Positions 46,415 through 55,803 of a stretch of 64,000 nucleotides of DNA are shown piece by piece. Source of the stretch: Rhizobium sp. (GTDB taxonomy: Bacteria > Pseudomonadota > Alphaproteobacteria > Rhizobiales > Rhizobiaceae); NCBI GenBank assembly GCA_019739215.1, contig JAHHDR010000024.1, positions 62,001 to 126,000 of the forward strand. Direction: 5' to 3'. Numbering within the stretch: position 1 is the first letter of the stretch; every line of letters begins with the position of its first letter. Both the position numbers and the translations under genes were made by a program. The notes beneath the pieces were generated by a model. That model made no database searches. It saw nothing but the letters and a program-made list of their open reading frames with translations, and was not told the DNA's origin.

Positions 46415-47650
46415 ATGGAACAAAAGCTTATCAACAGCCGCGATAGCGTCCTCCTGGAACGGGCCAGCAAGGTGGTGCCGAACGGTGTGTGGGGCCATAT
46501 GGCCACGCGCGCGATCGGCCCGGGCTATCCTCAGTTCTTTTCTAGATCCGAAGGCTGCCGCGTCTGGGATGTCGATGGCAACGAGTATATCGACTTCATG
46601 TGCGCCTGGGGCCCGAACATCCTGGGCTACAAACAACCGGACGTCGACAGGGCGGCCATCGAGCAGATCGGCATCGGCGACATCGGCAATGGTCCGACGG
46701 AGGTGATGGTCGAACTGGCGGAAAAGCTGGTCGACACGATCGACTATGCCGACTGGGCGCTCTTCCAGAAGAACGGCACGGATGCGACCACGACATGCGT
46801 CACCGTTGCGCGCGCCACCACGGGCAAGCGCAAGATCCTGGTCGCGCGCGGCGCCTATCACGGTGCGGTTCCGTGGTGCTCGCCGTCCCTGATCGGCGTG
46901 ACATCGGAGGATCGTGCCCACCTCGTCCTGTTCGACTATAACGACATTGTCAGCCTCGACGAAGCCGTGGCACAGGCCGGCGACGACATGGCTGCGATCA
47001 TGATGACTGCCTTTCGCCACGATGTGAACCGCGACCAGGAAATGCCGGAGGAAGCCTTTCTCAAGCATGCACGCGCCATCTGCGATAAGACCGGCGCGGC
47101 CCTCATCCTCGACGATGTCCGAGCCGGGTTCCGGCTCGACCTGCGCGGAAGCTGGGCGCGCTACGGGATCAAGCCCGATCTGGGCGCCTACTCGAAATCC
47201 ATCGCCAATGGCTGGCCGCTCGCTGCCGTGGCCGGCAGCCGAAGCATGCTGGAAGGCGCTTCCAAGATCTTCGTGACCGGTTCCTTCTGGTATGGATCAG
47301 CCGCCATGGCGGCTTCGCTGAAAACCATCGATATCCTTCGGACGACGGACGCGCTTGCCCATACAGAGGCAATGGGCCAACGGTTCCGCGAAGGCATGGC
47401 GGAGGTCGCAGCGCGCCACGGCTTCGAACTCAGCCAGACGGGGCCGGTCCAGATGCCGATGGTTCGATTCGTTGGCGACCAGGATCTCTCGATTGCCAAC
47501 ACCTTCTGCGCCGCAGCGCTGCGCCACGGCATCTACCTGCATCCGCGGCACAACATGTTCCTGTGCGCCGCTCATCAGCCCGCCGATATCGATCGTGCGC
47601 TCGAGGCTGCGGATGCCGCCATGGCGGACACGGTGAAAATCGCGCGATAG
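46415..47650 (+). CDS. class III aminotransferase (GSA-aminomutase-like)
   Basis: 411-residue PLP enzyme of fold type I. The PLP lysine is Lys261 in GAYSKSIANGWPLAA, the cofactor-binding Asp lies in ALILDDVRAGFRL, and FQKNGTDATTTCVTVARATT is the phosphate-binding region. Closest in pattern to glutamate-1-semialdehyde aminomutase-like aminotransferases of catabolic operons. Together with the OtnK/OtnC-like enzymes it suggests an amino-hydroxy four-carbon acid whose amine is removed, or moved, before phosphorylation and decarboxylation. That order is inference. Confidence 0.88.
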   Translation: MEQKLINSRDSVLLERASKVVPNGVWGHMATRAIGPGYPQFFSRSEGCRVWDVDGNEYIDFMCAWGPNILGYKQPDVDRAAIEQIGIGDIGNGPTEVMVELAEKLVDTIDYADWALFQKNGTDATTTCVTVARATTGKRKILVARGAYHGAVPWCSPSLIGVTSEDRAHLVLFDYNDIVSLDEAVAQAGDDMAAIMMTAFRHDVNRDQEMPEEAFLKHARAICDKTGAALILDDVRAGFRLDLRGSWARYGIKPDLGAYSKSIANGWPLAAVAGSRSMLEGASKIFVTGSFWYGSAAMAASLKTIDILRTTDALAHTEAMGQRFREGMAEVAARHGFELSQTGPVQMPMVRFVGDQDLSIANTFCAAALRHGIYLHPRHNMFLCAAHQPADIDRALEAADAAMADTVKIAR

Positions 47651-47670
47651 CACCGGCGGACAGATCAACA

Positions 47671-47696
47671 GCGAGCGCCACATCTGTGGCGCTCGC
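47671..47696 (+). terminator. operon-end hairpin
   Basis: GCGAGCGCCACA-TC-TGTGGCGCTCGC, 12-base perfect arms, 20 bases after the aminotransferase stop and 44 before the next start. No long U tract. Probable transcript end of the ABC-otn operon. Confidence 0.65.
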
Positions 47697-47740
47697 CATC
47701 CATCACGAAGTGGCAGCGACCGAGGACCGGATGGAAGACG

Positions 47741-48757
47741 ATGTCCATGCAGGCACGAGATAGGGCGCGCTTGGACCATCACCGCACGCTTTCGATCGCA
47801 CTCGTCTGCGTAGAGCCGGCAGTACATGCCGCCTTGCTGTCCATCGAGCCCTTTCGCGCGGCAAACAGGCTAAGCAAGTCGCCACTTTTCCAGATAGACT
47901 TCCTGTCGGCCGATGACGACCGGCGCCCGTCGAACGATATCGCCCTGCCCGCCACTAAGTCCCTCCAGGATGGTTCGAACTACGATCTGGTTCTGCTGCA
48001 TTCCTCCTACGAGTTCAGCGGGGACAGGAAAAGCGCGCTGTTTCGATGGCTGCGGCGGCAAGCGGCATCGAAAGCACATATCTGCGCACTGGACGCCGCC
48101 CCGCTGCTGCTCGCGGAAGCCGGCCTCCTGCAGGGCTATCGCGCCACCAGCCACTGGAGCACGATCGCCTCCTTCAGGGAGCTTCATCCGGAAACACATG
48201 TCGTCGAACAACTGTTCGTCATGGATCGCGACCGCTCGACCTGTGCCGGCCAGCTTGCAAGTCTCGACCTGTCGTTGCATGTGCTCGAGCGCTTATGCGG
48301 CAGCGACTTGAAGGAACTCGTTGCCAACGAGATCGTCTATCCCGTGGCAAGAACCGAGCATGATCCGCAGCGCAAGATCGTAAACAGCACGACGTGGCAG
48401 ACGAACCCCTACCTGGCCCGCGCGCAGCGGCTGATGCAGGAAACGATCGAGGAGCCGCTGTCGATCGAGGAACTGGCAGGGCGTTGCGGGCTCTCCGCCC
48501 GGGAGCTGCAATATCTTTTTCGCAAATACCTTAAGGCCAGTCCCAAGAGCTATTACCTGACCTTCCGCCTGCAACGGGCAAAGGAACTGCTGCTTTATAG
48601 CCCCATGAGCGTGGGGGAAACCGGACTGGCCTGCGGCTTCTCCTCACCCGGAACCTATTTCCGGGCTTTCCGCGCCCGATACAAGACGAGTCCGACCAGC
48701 TACCGAAAGGCCTTTCGGGAAAGTGGAGCGCCTCCCGACGGGCGTCGGCTCTACTGA
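47741..48757 (+). CDS. AraC-family regulator with GlxA-type N-domain (paralogue)
   Basis: 338 residues, paralogous to the regulator at 37360-38385. Matching blocks are SIEPFRAANRLSKSPLFQID (N-terminal), DAAPLLLAEAGLLQGYRATS and the HTH pair IEELAGRCGLSARELQYLFR and VGETGLACGFSSPGTYFRAF. The two copies bracket the ABC/otn/aminotransferase operon. This copy also precedes the convergent P450 gene by 19 bases. Confidence 0.88.
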   Translation: MSMQARDRARLDHHRTLSIALVCVEPAVHAALLSIEPFRAANRLSKSPLFQIDFLSADDDRRPSNDIALPATKSLQDGSNYDLVLLHSSYEFSGDRKSALFRWLRRQAASKAHICALDAAPLLLAEAGLLQGYRATSHWSTIASFRELHPETHVVEQLFVMDRDRSTCAGQLASLDLSLHVLERLCGSDLKELVANEIVYPVARTEHDPQRKIVNSTTWQTNPYLARAQRLMQETIEEPLSIEELAGRCGLSARELQYLFRKYLKASPKSYYLTFRLQRAKELLLYSPMSVGETGLACGFSSPGTYFRAFRARYKTSPTSYRKAFRESGAPPDGRRLY

Positions 48758-48776
48758 CCGCCAAGCGAATTTTGCG

Positions 48777-50063
48777 TCAGCGGGACGGGCCAACGCGGCT
48801 CACGAGAGCAGGAAACACCCTGAGCTGGTTCATGAAATGATCAGGAATCCATTCGGCCGGCGCCTCGGCATTTCGAAACTCCACAGCTTGGTTGGCGAAT
48901 TCTTCGAGCATGACCCGCGTCAGCATCACGCCCGCATAGCGGCCGGGGCAAATATGAATCCCGGAACCGAAGGTGGTGAGCCCCGCCTGAGGCCGGCTCA
49001 TGTCGAAACGCTCGGGTTCGGAAAAGACGGATGGATCGTGATTGCCGGCCGCCCATATCATCGTGATCTTGTTGCCTGCGGGCAGGATCAGATCGTCGAA
49101 ATGGAAATCTCTCAAGACGTAGCGGCTGAGCGTGAGCACGGGTGGCTCCAACCTTAATGCCTCGGCGATGGCTCGCGGCAATGTCTCAGGCGCGCTGCGC
49201 ACCGTGGCCAGCGCCTCCGGATTCTGAAGCAGGGCGTGGAACGTGTTGGCCGCGGCCAGCGCTGCCGTGTGAAAACCATCGACAAGATTGCCGGCAAGGA
49301 CGGCCCCGACGGACTTTGGGACCAGACCGACCTCGTGCGGATCGTCGGGAAAGTCGAGCTCCTTCAGTCTCGCGGCGATTTCGAGCATGGCTGGATCGCC
49401 CCTTTCCAGACCCCGTGTCGCCGCGAGGTCGAGCAGTCTGGCATATTCGGCGAAGGCCTGGTCGAGAACCCTCAGATCCTCCTGACTGCGATTGGCATGG
49501 AAGAGCCGCGTCATGTCATGGGCGCATCGCCCGATCGTCGCGGTTTCCTCGTCCGTCAGATGCAGCAGTTTGCCCCAGAAGCCGACAACCACTGCATCCG
49601 CGACGGTCTCGACGAGGTCGATGGTTTCACCGTTCCTCATCCGGCCGATGACTTTGCGCGCGACCGCGCGCGCCAGTCCCTCCATCTGACTGACCTGCTT
49701 CGGGCCGAGCCAGTTCAGCAGCATTCGGCGGGCCGGACCATGCAGGGGAGGATTGAACGTGAAGACCTGACTGCCAATCACCTCGCCGACCTCCCAGCCC
49801 GGAGGCCGCTCGGAACCCGCCCCCTTCTTGAAGCGGTTCGGATACATACTGCCAATCGGCAGGTTGCCGATTTCAGGAGCGGTGCCGAACAGCAGGAGAT
49901 CGGCATGACGAAAGACGACAAGCTGGTTCTCCGGCGTTCGAAGGAAGCGCGGCTCTTTCGCGCGGAACACCCGCCGGCAAAAGGCGCGAAAATTGTCCCT
50001 GCCGCCTGAAAATCCGAAGTCGGATGTGGTGGGAAATGACTGGATATCGAGATGCGTCGGCAT
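48777..50063 (-). CDS. cytochrome P450, bacterial class I
   Basis: 428-residue soluble P450. The heme-ligating Cys372 is in FGSGIHICPGRYAG, the ExxR motif is Glu301-Arg304 (EALR) and the PERF-like region is SEPERFDMSRP. The I-helix oxygen-activation site reads Gly263-Phe264-His265-Thr266, so the usual acidic residue before Thr is His, which may affect proton delivery or indicate unusual chemistry. Last gene of an operon with its own ferredoxin and reductase. The substrate cannot be read from sequence; the surrounding regulators suggest it belongs to the same catabolic neighbourhood. Confidence 0.93.
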   Translation of the reverse strand: MPTHLDIQSFPTTSDFGFSGGRDNFRAFCRRVFRAKEPRFLRTPENQLVVFRHADLLLFGTAPEIGNLPIGSMYPNRFKKGAGSERPPGWEVGEVIGSQVFTFNPPLHGPARRMLLNWLGPKQVSQMEGLARAVARKVIGRMRNGETIDLVETVADAVVVGFWGKLLHLTDEETATIGRCAHDMTRLFHANRSQEDLRVLDQAFAEYARLLDLAATRGLERGDPAMLEIAARLKELDFPDDPHEVGLVPKSVGAVLAGNLVDGFHTAALAAANTFHALLQNPEALATVRSAPETLPRAIAEALRLEPPVLTLSRYVLRDFHFDDLILPAGNKITMIWAAGNHDPSVFSEPERFDMSRPQAGLTTFGSGIHICPGRYAGVMLTRVMLEEFANQAVEFRNAEAPAEWIPDHFMNQLRVFPALVSRVGPSR

Positions 50064-50093
50064 TGGCCTGCCTCTGTGCTGGATCAGCCTGGA

Positions 50094-50414
50094 TTACTCT
50101 TCCGGAGCCACTTCGACCCTAAGGGCGCTGATGCCCGCCGAAAGCGCCACCTGGCATGCGAGGCGGGACAACGATGTCTGATGGACGAGCGTATCGAGCA
50201 TTTCGCTCTCCTCTATAGCTGGCCCGGGCAAAGAGGGGCCTACATCCACATAGACGTGACAGGTGGCACAGGAACAGTTCCCGCCGCACATCGCCGAGAT
50301 CTCATCGATGCCTGCGTCCCGGAGTATAGTCAAAAGCGAAACGTCGATACGGGCATCGCTCTCCCTGACCTTTCCGTCGCGTCCGGTAACATGGAGCCTG
50401 AATGTGTTCGTCAT
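50094..50414 (-). CDS. 2Fe-2S ferredoxin (putidaredoxin type)
   Basis: 106-residue ferredoxin. The cluster cysteines lie in MCGGNCSCATCHVYV, with the fourth in SRLACQVALS. It carries electrons from the adjacent reductase to the P450. The start overlaps the reductase stop by four bases, and 30 bases separate it from the P450 start. Confidence 0.93.
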   Translation of the reverse strand: MTNTFRLHVTGRDGKVRESDARIDVSLLTILRDAGIDEISAMCGGNCSCATCHVYVDVGPSLPGPAIEESEMLDTLVHQTSLSRLACQVALSAGISALRVEVAPEE

Positions 50415-51670
50415 CGGCGTGCTATCCTGTCGTTATTCATCGGGACGAGGTTCTTGAGGGGAAAGGCGGAATCGGCTGCCTTGTCGACATCGATCGCCGC
50501 CATGGAAGCGATGAGTCTCCTGCCTGCCATGAAGTCGGCGGCGTTGTTGACCGTCTCGATGCAGATCAATCTCTCGTCTTTCAAATGCAGCACGGAAAAG
50601 TTGCCTCCCCCGGGGAGGCCACGCAGGATCCGCCGATCTGCATCGAAAGCCAGGCCCGCACTCTTGAGCTTCACGTCGAACTGATCCGACCAGAACCACG
50701 GGACTTCATCCTCCGGTCTCGCCAGCGACAGCACGGACGCCGCGACCTGTCTGGACTGTTCGATCGCGTTCGACACGCTTTCCAGCCGATGCATGCGGTT
50801 GTCGTTGAACGGCAATGGCCTCCGGCTGACATCGCCGATCGCGAAGATGCGAGGATCGTCCGTACGCCCGTCGCGGTCGACGACAATTCCACCATCGCAT
50901 CGCAATCCTGCATCGCGGGCCAATTCGTCGTTCGGAACGCCGCCGACACCGATCAGAACCGCGCTGCAGGAATAGCGACGTCCGTCCTGGAGGTTGATGC
51001 CGGCCATTCTGCCGTCCGCCTGCTCGAATCCGGCAACCGCTGCGTCGGTAATGATTGCGACGCCCCGCTGCTGGTGATAATGCCTAAGGAAATCCGAGAC
51101 ATGAGCGTTGGCGACGCGAGGCAGAAGCCTCTCTTCCCGCTCCAGGACAAACGCTGTTGCACCCAGATGCACGGCGGCAGCGGCAACCTCGAGGCCAATA
51201 TAGCCGCCTCCCACCAGCGCGATCTCGGCACCCGGACAGATCGCCGATCGCAGGCCCTGCGCATCCTCGATGGAGCGGAGATGATGAACCCCCGCCGGAA
51301 CATCGCCCATCCCCGGGAGAAGGCGAGGCCGCGAGCCTGTCGCAATGACCAGAATATCGTATGGCTCCGACGTCCCGTCAGCGAGCCTCACCATCCTGGC
51401 ATCGCGATCGATCCGTTCGGCCATGACACCGGGACGAAAATCGATCTTCTGGTCACTATGGAAGGAATCGGATCTCAGCCTCAAGCCATCGACGCCGATC
51501 TCATCTTTCAGGAAAGCCTTCGACAACGGCGGGCGCTGATAGGGAGGGATCGGCTCGTCACCGATCAGCGATATCGCTCTGCTATAGCCACTCGATCTCA
51601 GAATGGCCGCGACACTCGAACCGGCCTGGCCGGCACCGATGATAACAATTCTGTTGATACCTGAAGTCAT
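50411..51670 (-). CDS. ferredoxin reductase, FAD-dependent (putidaredoxin-reductase type)
   Basis: 419-residue pyridine-nucleotide-disulfide-type reductase. FAD-binding motif IVIIGAGQAGSSVAAILR is at the N-terminus, a second Rossmann GGGYIGLEVAAAAVHLG binds NAD(P)H, and IFAIGDVSRRP is the second FAD motif. It transfers electrons from NADH to the 2Fe-2S ferredoxin. First gene of the reductase-ferredoxin-P450 operon. Confidence 0.93.
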   Translation of the reverse strand: MTSGINRIVIIGAGQAGSSVAAILRSSGYSRAISLIGDEPIPPYQRPPLSKAFLKDEIGVDGLRLRSDSFHSDQKIDFRPGVMAERIDRDARMVRLADGTSEPYDILVIATGSRPRLLPGMGDVPAGVHHLRSIEDAQGLRSAICPGAEIALVGGGYIGLEVAAAAVHLGATAFVLEREERLLPRVANAHVSDFLRHYHQQRGVAIITDAAVAGFEQADGRMAGINLQDGRRYSCSAVLIGVGGVPNDELARDAGLRCDGGIVVDRDGRTDDPRIFAIGDVSRRPLPFNDNRMHRLESVSNAIEQSRQVAASVLSLARPEDEVPWFWSDQFDVKLKSAGLAFDADRRILRGLPGGGNFSVLHLKDERLICIETVNNAADFMAGRRLIASMAAIDVDKAADSAFPLKNLVPMNNDRIARR

Positions 51671-51984
51671 CGGCGCTGGATTGAGTTCGATGTGGAAGCG
51701 GGAAGCGTTGTAGCCCGATGACCATAGCCACCTCCGCCAAGGCCAAGCTCGCAGAATCCGCTAAGCACAATGAATTACGCGACAATGGCGAGCCCTCAGA
51801 CGAGCGCAAGAGTTGTTTTCAGGGAAATGGGATTCGAAATGACGACCCAGCTATTTCACAGGCCGCATTGAAGAGATTTGAACGAGTGATCCCGTCATTA
51901 TACAGAAGACCGGTCACAGGGGCCGGTCTTCCGCGCGAGAGTGGAGCTCATTGCGCGCTTCTTCAATGAGGTCGGCGACCGCTT
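51671..51984. other. region upstream of the P450 operon, no gene seen
   Basis: About 310 bases. An 83-codon plus-strand frame (51718-51969) has no recognisable domain. The P450 operon promoter should lie here, but I could not assign clear -35/-10 elements. Confidence 0.4.
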
Positions 51985-52225
51985 GTAGGCCGGCTTGCCT
52001 GACTTTTGCGCCAGTGCCGCCTCGGTGATCGACCGCTGGCCGGCCGCCATGAGTGCAGCGTCGTCGACGCCCACGTCTCGAGCAAAGTGGTCGTGGAACT
52101 TCTCCTGATCGATGCAGAGGTCGGTGCCGCCGTCCGCCACTTTGACAGGAGCAGCGAGTGCTTGGCTGAGCGTGCCGCCCAGGAACTTACCGGCAAGATC
52201 GGCAGCCGCTCCCCCACATAGGTGC
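51985..52225 (-). pseudogene. alpha/beta hydrolase remnant
   Basis: A short frame reads AGKFLGGTLSQALAAPVKVA, then CIDQEKFHDHFARDVGVDDA and QRSITEAALAQKSGKPAYK, the lid and pre-acid region of an alpha/beta hydrolase family used with antibiotic or quorum-type clusters. The nucleophile segment and the C-terminal His are missing, and the frame changes after AYK. A decayed fragment. Confidence 0.45.
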
Positions 52226-52312
52226 AAATGCCGCCACGTACGCCTTTTTCTCCGGCTGACGGCCTGGCTGCCGATGCCAACATAGAAATTGACCGTTAAG
52301 ATCACTTCGAAC

Positions 52313-53145
52313 CTAGAGCCGTTCTCTATTTGGCGATGTTTGGTTCCGCTCATAGCCGAATTTCAGTGCACCCAGAAGAACCAGGGCCTGCCTCACATCA
52401 TCGTGCGCATCCTTGGGCAATGGCAAAACGGGTCGCGGTGGCTGGACTTGGGCAAGCCCCAAAAGTTCCGCTATGACAAACATGACGCGGAAGCTGCCAT
52501 AGCGTTTGAAGAGGGTCTAAAGAGGTTGGAAATCCTCATTCAGGCGAGCCGCAGTCTCTCTGTCCCCGGATTGCGCAGCGCGGGCAAGGGCGAGAGCTGG
52601 AACAGGTAAAAAACCTGCGACCACGCTGTACCATGTGTCGCATCCTGCATTCAAAGCGTCCATCATGCCCCAGTCGCCACTGTAACCGACTGTGAATTCC
52701 TCCGGGGTAAGTTGCCGCAAGCGAGCGAGCTCTCCGGCGTAATCTTCGTTTGCTGCCAGCGGCATTTTCACGGCAACTATGCTCGGAACGCGGGACAAAC
52801 GCTCGATCAACCCGTCCTTGAAGGTGAAGCGGGTGGTGCTCGGGTTATTGTATATGCAAAGGGGCAGGTCTCCAGCCTCAGCCACAGCGACGAAGTACTG
52901 GAAGACCTCCTCTTCTCCAATGGGAACGTAAGACATTGGCGCCAGCAGCAGCCCGTCCGCGCCGGCAGCTTTTGCGTCGCGCGCCAAAGGCTGTGCGTCG
53001 TCAGTCCGCAAGGCGCCAACTCCAACGACGAGAGGTACCCTGCCGCCGATACTCTCGACGACAATCTGGACAGCGCGCTTGCGTTCTTCTCGCGACAGGT
53101 AGGCATAGCCGCCTGTACGGAAGAGAAAATATTGGAGGGGGATGA
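52313..53145 (-). pseudogene. DapA-family (dihydrodipicolinate synthase-like) lyase, broken
   Basis: The frame reads FRTGGYAYLSREERKRAVQI, then GRVPLVVGVGALRTDDAQPL, GLLLAPMSYVPIGEEEVFQY and the Schiff-base lysine region SIVAVKMPLAANEDY. An in-frame TAG at 52517-52519 interrupts it. Directly after it the C-terminal helix continues in the same frame as LFKRYGSFRVMFVIAELLGL and PPRPVLPLPKDAHDDVRQAL. The stop probably replaced a Trp codon. About 35 N-terminal residues are also missing (a TGA precedes the frame near 53145). Pseudogene of a DapA/NAL-family aldolase. Confidence 0.75.
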
Positions 53146-53386
53146 TTCAGGCCCATCCGCGGGCATCCGGGAATACGCCAGGACACGATATAGGCTACTG
53201 GAAATAGAATTTTTTCAGCAGCGTCCATTGGCGGCAATCGGCCGGACGGGCGCCGGTGGCTGAGCGTCCGCAAAGATCACTGTTTGCAGTTCCTCTCCAT
53301 CAGTGAATCAAGAGCACTCCCAATCGAAAAGCATGTTAATTAGCAGGACCTGAGCCCAGGCCCAGGGGTGGGAGAGGAGCCCTGCA

Positions 53387-55027
53387 ATGACCCAGACCAT
53401 CTACGACGCCGATCTCGAACGGAACCCGGCGAATTTCAAACCGCTGACGCCAATGATTTTTCTTGAGCGCGCAGCGGAGACTTTCCCAGAGCGTACGGCC
53501 GTCATTCACGGGAGCATCCGTCGCAGTTATGCCGATCTGCGAACGAGGACACGCAAGCTTGCCTCCGCGCTCGTTCAGCGCGGCGTCGGCAAGGGCGACA
53601 CGGTCGCGGTCATGCTCGCCAACACCCCGGCCATGCTCGAATGCCATTACGGCGTACCGCTGACGGGAGCGGTACTCAACACGCTCAATACGCGCCTCGA
53701 CGCTGCAACGATCGCCTTCATGCTCGACCACGGCGAGGCGAAAGTGGTGATTGTCGATCGCGAGTTCAGCGCGACCATGAAGGCGGCTCTGGCGGGTGCG
53801 AAAGCCAGGCCACTGGTCATCGACCATGACGATCTCGAAGTGCCACAGACCGGCGAGCTCCTCGGCGGGATCGAGTACGAGACCTTCATCACGGCGGGCG
53901 ACCCCAACCATCCGTATCGCGGCCCCGACGACGAATGGGATGCGATCTCGCTCAACTACACCTCGGGCACCACCTCCAATCCCAAGGGCGTCGTCTACCA
54001 TCATCGCGGGGCATACCTCCTTGCACTCGGCAACATCCTGACGAGTTCGATGCCGAGCGGCGCCGTCTATCTTTGGACGCTGCCGATGTTTCACTGCAAC
54101 GGCTGGTGCTTTCCCTGGTCGATCTCGGTTGTCGGTGGCACGCATGTCTGTCTGAGACAGGTGCGCGCGGCGGCGATCTACGAGGCGATCGCCACGCATG
54201 GCGTCACTCATATGTGCGGTGCGCCGATCGTCATGTCGACCATCCTCAACGCCACCGAGGACGAGAAAAGGCCGTTCGCTCAACGAATCACCTTCATGAC
54301 GGCCGCGGCGCCACCGCCGGAGGCGGTGTTGGGTGCCATGAAGGCGTCAGGCTTCGAGGTCGTCCATCTCTATGGCCTGACCGAGACCTACGGACCTGCG
54401 GTCGTCAACGAATGGCAGGGCGAATGGGATGCGCTCGACGTGTCCGGCTGGGCGCGCAAGAAGGCAAGGCAGGGCGTCCCCTATACGACGCTCGAGCGGC
54501 TCGAAGTGATGGATCCCGAGACGATGCAGCCAGTACCGCGCGATGGGGAGACGATCGGCGAAGTGATGTTCTCGGGCAATGTCGTGATGAAGGGCTATCT
54601 CAAGAACCCCAAGGCGACAGGCGACGCTTTCGCCGGCGGCTGGTTCCATTCAGGCGATCTCGGCGTGATGCATCCGGACGGCTACATCCAGCTCAAGGAC
54701 CGTTCGAAAGACATCATCATCTCGGGCGGCGAAAACATTTCCTCGATAGAGGTCGAGGATGCGCTCTACAGGCACCCAGCGGTCGCCAATGCGGCAGTCG
54801 TCGCCAAGCCAGATCCGAAATGGGGAGAGACGCCCTGCGCCTTCATCGAGCTTCGCGCCGATATGCGGGCGACGGAGGCGGAGCTCTCCGAATGGTGCCG
54901 CAAGCACCTGGCGGGCTACAAGGTGCCACGCTTCTTCGTTTTCTCGGAACTGCCGCGCACATCGACCGGCAAGATCCAGAAATTCAAGCTCCGCGACCGC
55001 TTCAAGGACGAGCAGAATGTGCAATGA
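53387..55027 (+). CDS. acyl-CoA synthetase (medium-chain/DmdB-like)
   Basis: 546-residue AMP-forming ligase. The P-loop is NYTSGTTSNPKGVV, MFHCNGWCFPWSI is characteristic of the medium-chain/DmdB-type acyl-CoA synthetases, A8 is RSKDIIISGGENISSIEVED and the catalytic lysine is in PRTSTGKIQKF. GGGAGAGGAG precedes the ATG. The enoyl-CoA hydratase gene overlaps its 3' end by 11 bases. The pair probably activates and hydrates an unsaturated acid; the natural substrate is open. Confidence 0.9.
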   Translation: MTQTIYDADLERNPANFKPLTPMIFLERAAETFPERTAVIHGSIRRSYADLRTRTRKLASALVQRGVGKGDTVAVMLANTPAMLECHYGVPLTGAVLNTLNTRLDAATIAFMLDHGEAKVVIVDREFSATMKAALAGAKARPLVIDHDDLEVPQTGELLGGIEYETFITAGDPNHPYRGPDDEWDAISLNYTSGTTSNPKGVVYHHRGAYLLALGNILTSSMPSGAVYLWTLPMFHCNGWCFPWSISVVGGTHVCLRQVRAAAIYEAIATHGVTHMCGAPIVMSTILNATEDEKRPFAQRITFMTAAAPPPEAVLGAMKASGFEVVHLYGLTETYGPAVVNEWQGEWDALDVSGWARKKARQGVPYTTLERLEVMDPETMQPVPRDGETIGEVMFSGNVVMKGYLKNPKATGDAFAGGWFHSGDLGVMHPDGYIQLKDRSKDIIISGGENISSIEVEDALYRHPAVANAAVVAKPDPKWGETPCAFIELRADMRATEAELSEWCRKHLAGYKVPRFFVFSELPRTSTGKIQKFKLRDRFKDEQNVQ

Positions 55028-55775
55028 TCCCGTCTTGATCGACTGCACCGACGGCATTGCCACCATCACCCTCAACCGGTCGGACAAGGGCAACGCAATA
55101 TCGGCCGACATGATGGGCGCGCTCGAGGAGCGTATCGCCGAAGTGCAGGAGAACGGCGATATTCGCGTCGTCATCGTTGCGGCGAATGGCAGGATCTTCT
55201 CCGCCGGCCATGACCTCGAGGAGATGCTTGCGAACGAAGACCATGCCTGGCAGAAGGCGCATTTCGACCGCTGCTCGCGGCTGATGCTCTCGATACGCGC
55301 TTGCCCGAAGCCGTTCATCGCCAGGGTCCAGGGCGCTGCCGTGGCGGCGGGTTGCCAGCTGGTCGCGACCTGCGATCTTGCCTATGCGGTGCGAACAGCG
55401 AAATTCGGTATTAACGGCATCAATCTCGGCCTGTTCTGTTCGACGCCGTCGGTGGCGCTGTCACGCGCGATACAGCCCAAGCAGGCGCTGGAGCTTGCGC
55501 TGACCGGCCGGCTGATCGCAGCACCGCGCGCCGCCGAGATCGGCCTGATCAATGCAGCGGTTGCTGTCGAAGATCTCGACCAGACCGTGATGGACGTTGC
55601 GCGCGCCATTGCCGAGAAGTTGCCCAATGCCATCGCGCTGGGCAAGGCCTTGTTCTACCGCCAGGCGGAGCTCGACATCGACGCGGCCTATCAGGACGCG
55701 GCCGATGTAATGGCCGACAACATGGAGATGGCGAGCACCCGCGAGAAGATCGCAGCGTTCGTGCACAAGGTTTGA
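55017..55775 (+). CDS. enoyl-CoA hydratase/isomerase-family protein
   Basis: 252-residue crotonase-fold protein. The oxyanion-hole segments are ANGRIFSAGHDLEEM and VQGAAVAAGCQLVATCDLAY, and GINLGLFCSTPSVALSR resembles the ECHDC3-like subgroup. ATG at 55017 overlaps the ligase gene and has AAGGA upstream; an open frame from 54759 is out of phase with the ligase and was not used. Forms a two-gene operon with the acyl-CoA synthetase. Confidence 0.88.
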   Translation: MCNDPVLIDCTDGIATITLNRSDKGNAISADMMGALEERIAEVQENGDIRVVIVAANGRIFSAGHDLEEMLANEDHAWQKAHFDRCSRLMLSIRACPKPFIARVQGAAVAAGCQLVATCDLAYAVRTAKFGINGINLGLFCSTPSVALSRAIQPKQALELALTGRLIAAPRAAEIGLINAAVAVEDLDQTVMDVARAIAEKLPNAIALGKALFYRQAELDIDAAYQDAADVMADNMEMASTREKIAAFVHKV

Positions 55776-55803
55776 TAGCGCGGTAAACCGTGAATGGGAC
55801 CGT

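Noticed and set aside
52289..52609. 106-codon plus-strand gene
   Set aside because: The opposite strand reads as the conserved C-terminus of a DapA-family pseudogene.
10635..55775. A DMSP demethylation pathway (GcvT-like as DmdA, DmdB-like ligase, ACAD as DmdC, hydratase as DmdD)
   Set aside because: The genes are spread over 45 kb in separate operons, the GcvT-like protein is tied to a TMADH-like enzyme, and the hydratase resembles a different crotonase subgroup.
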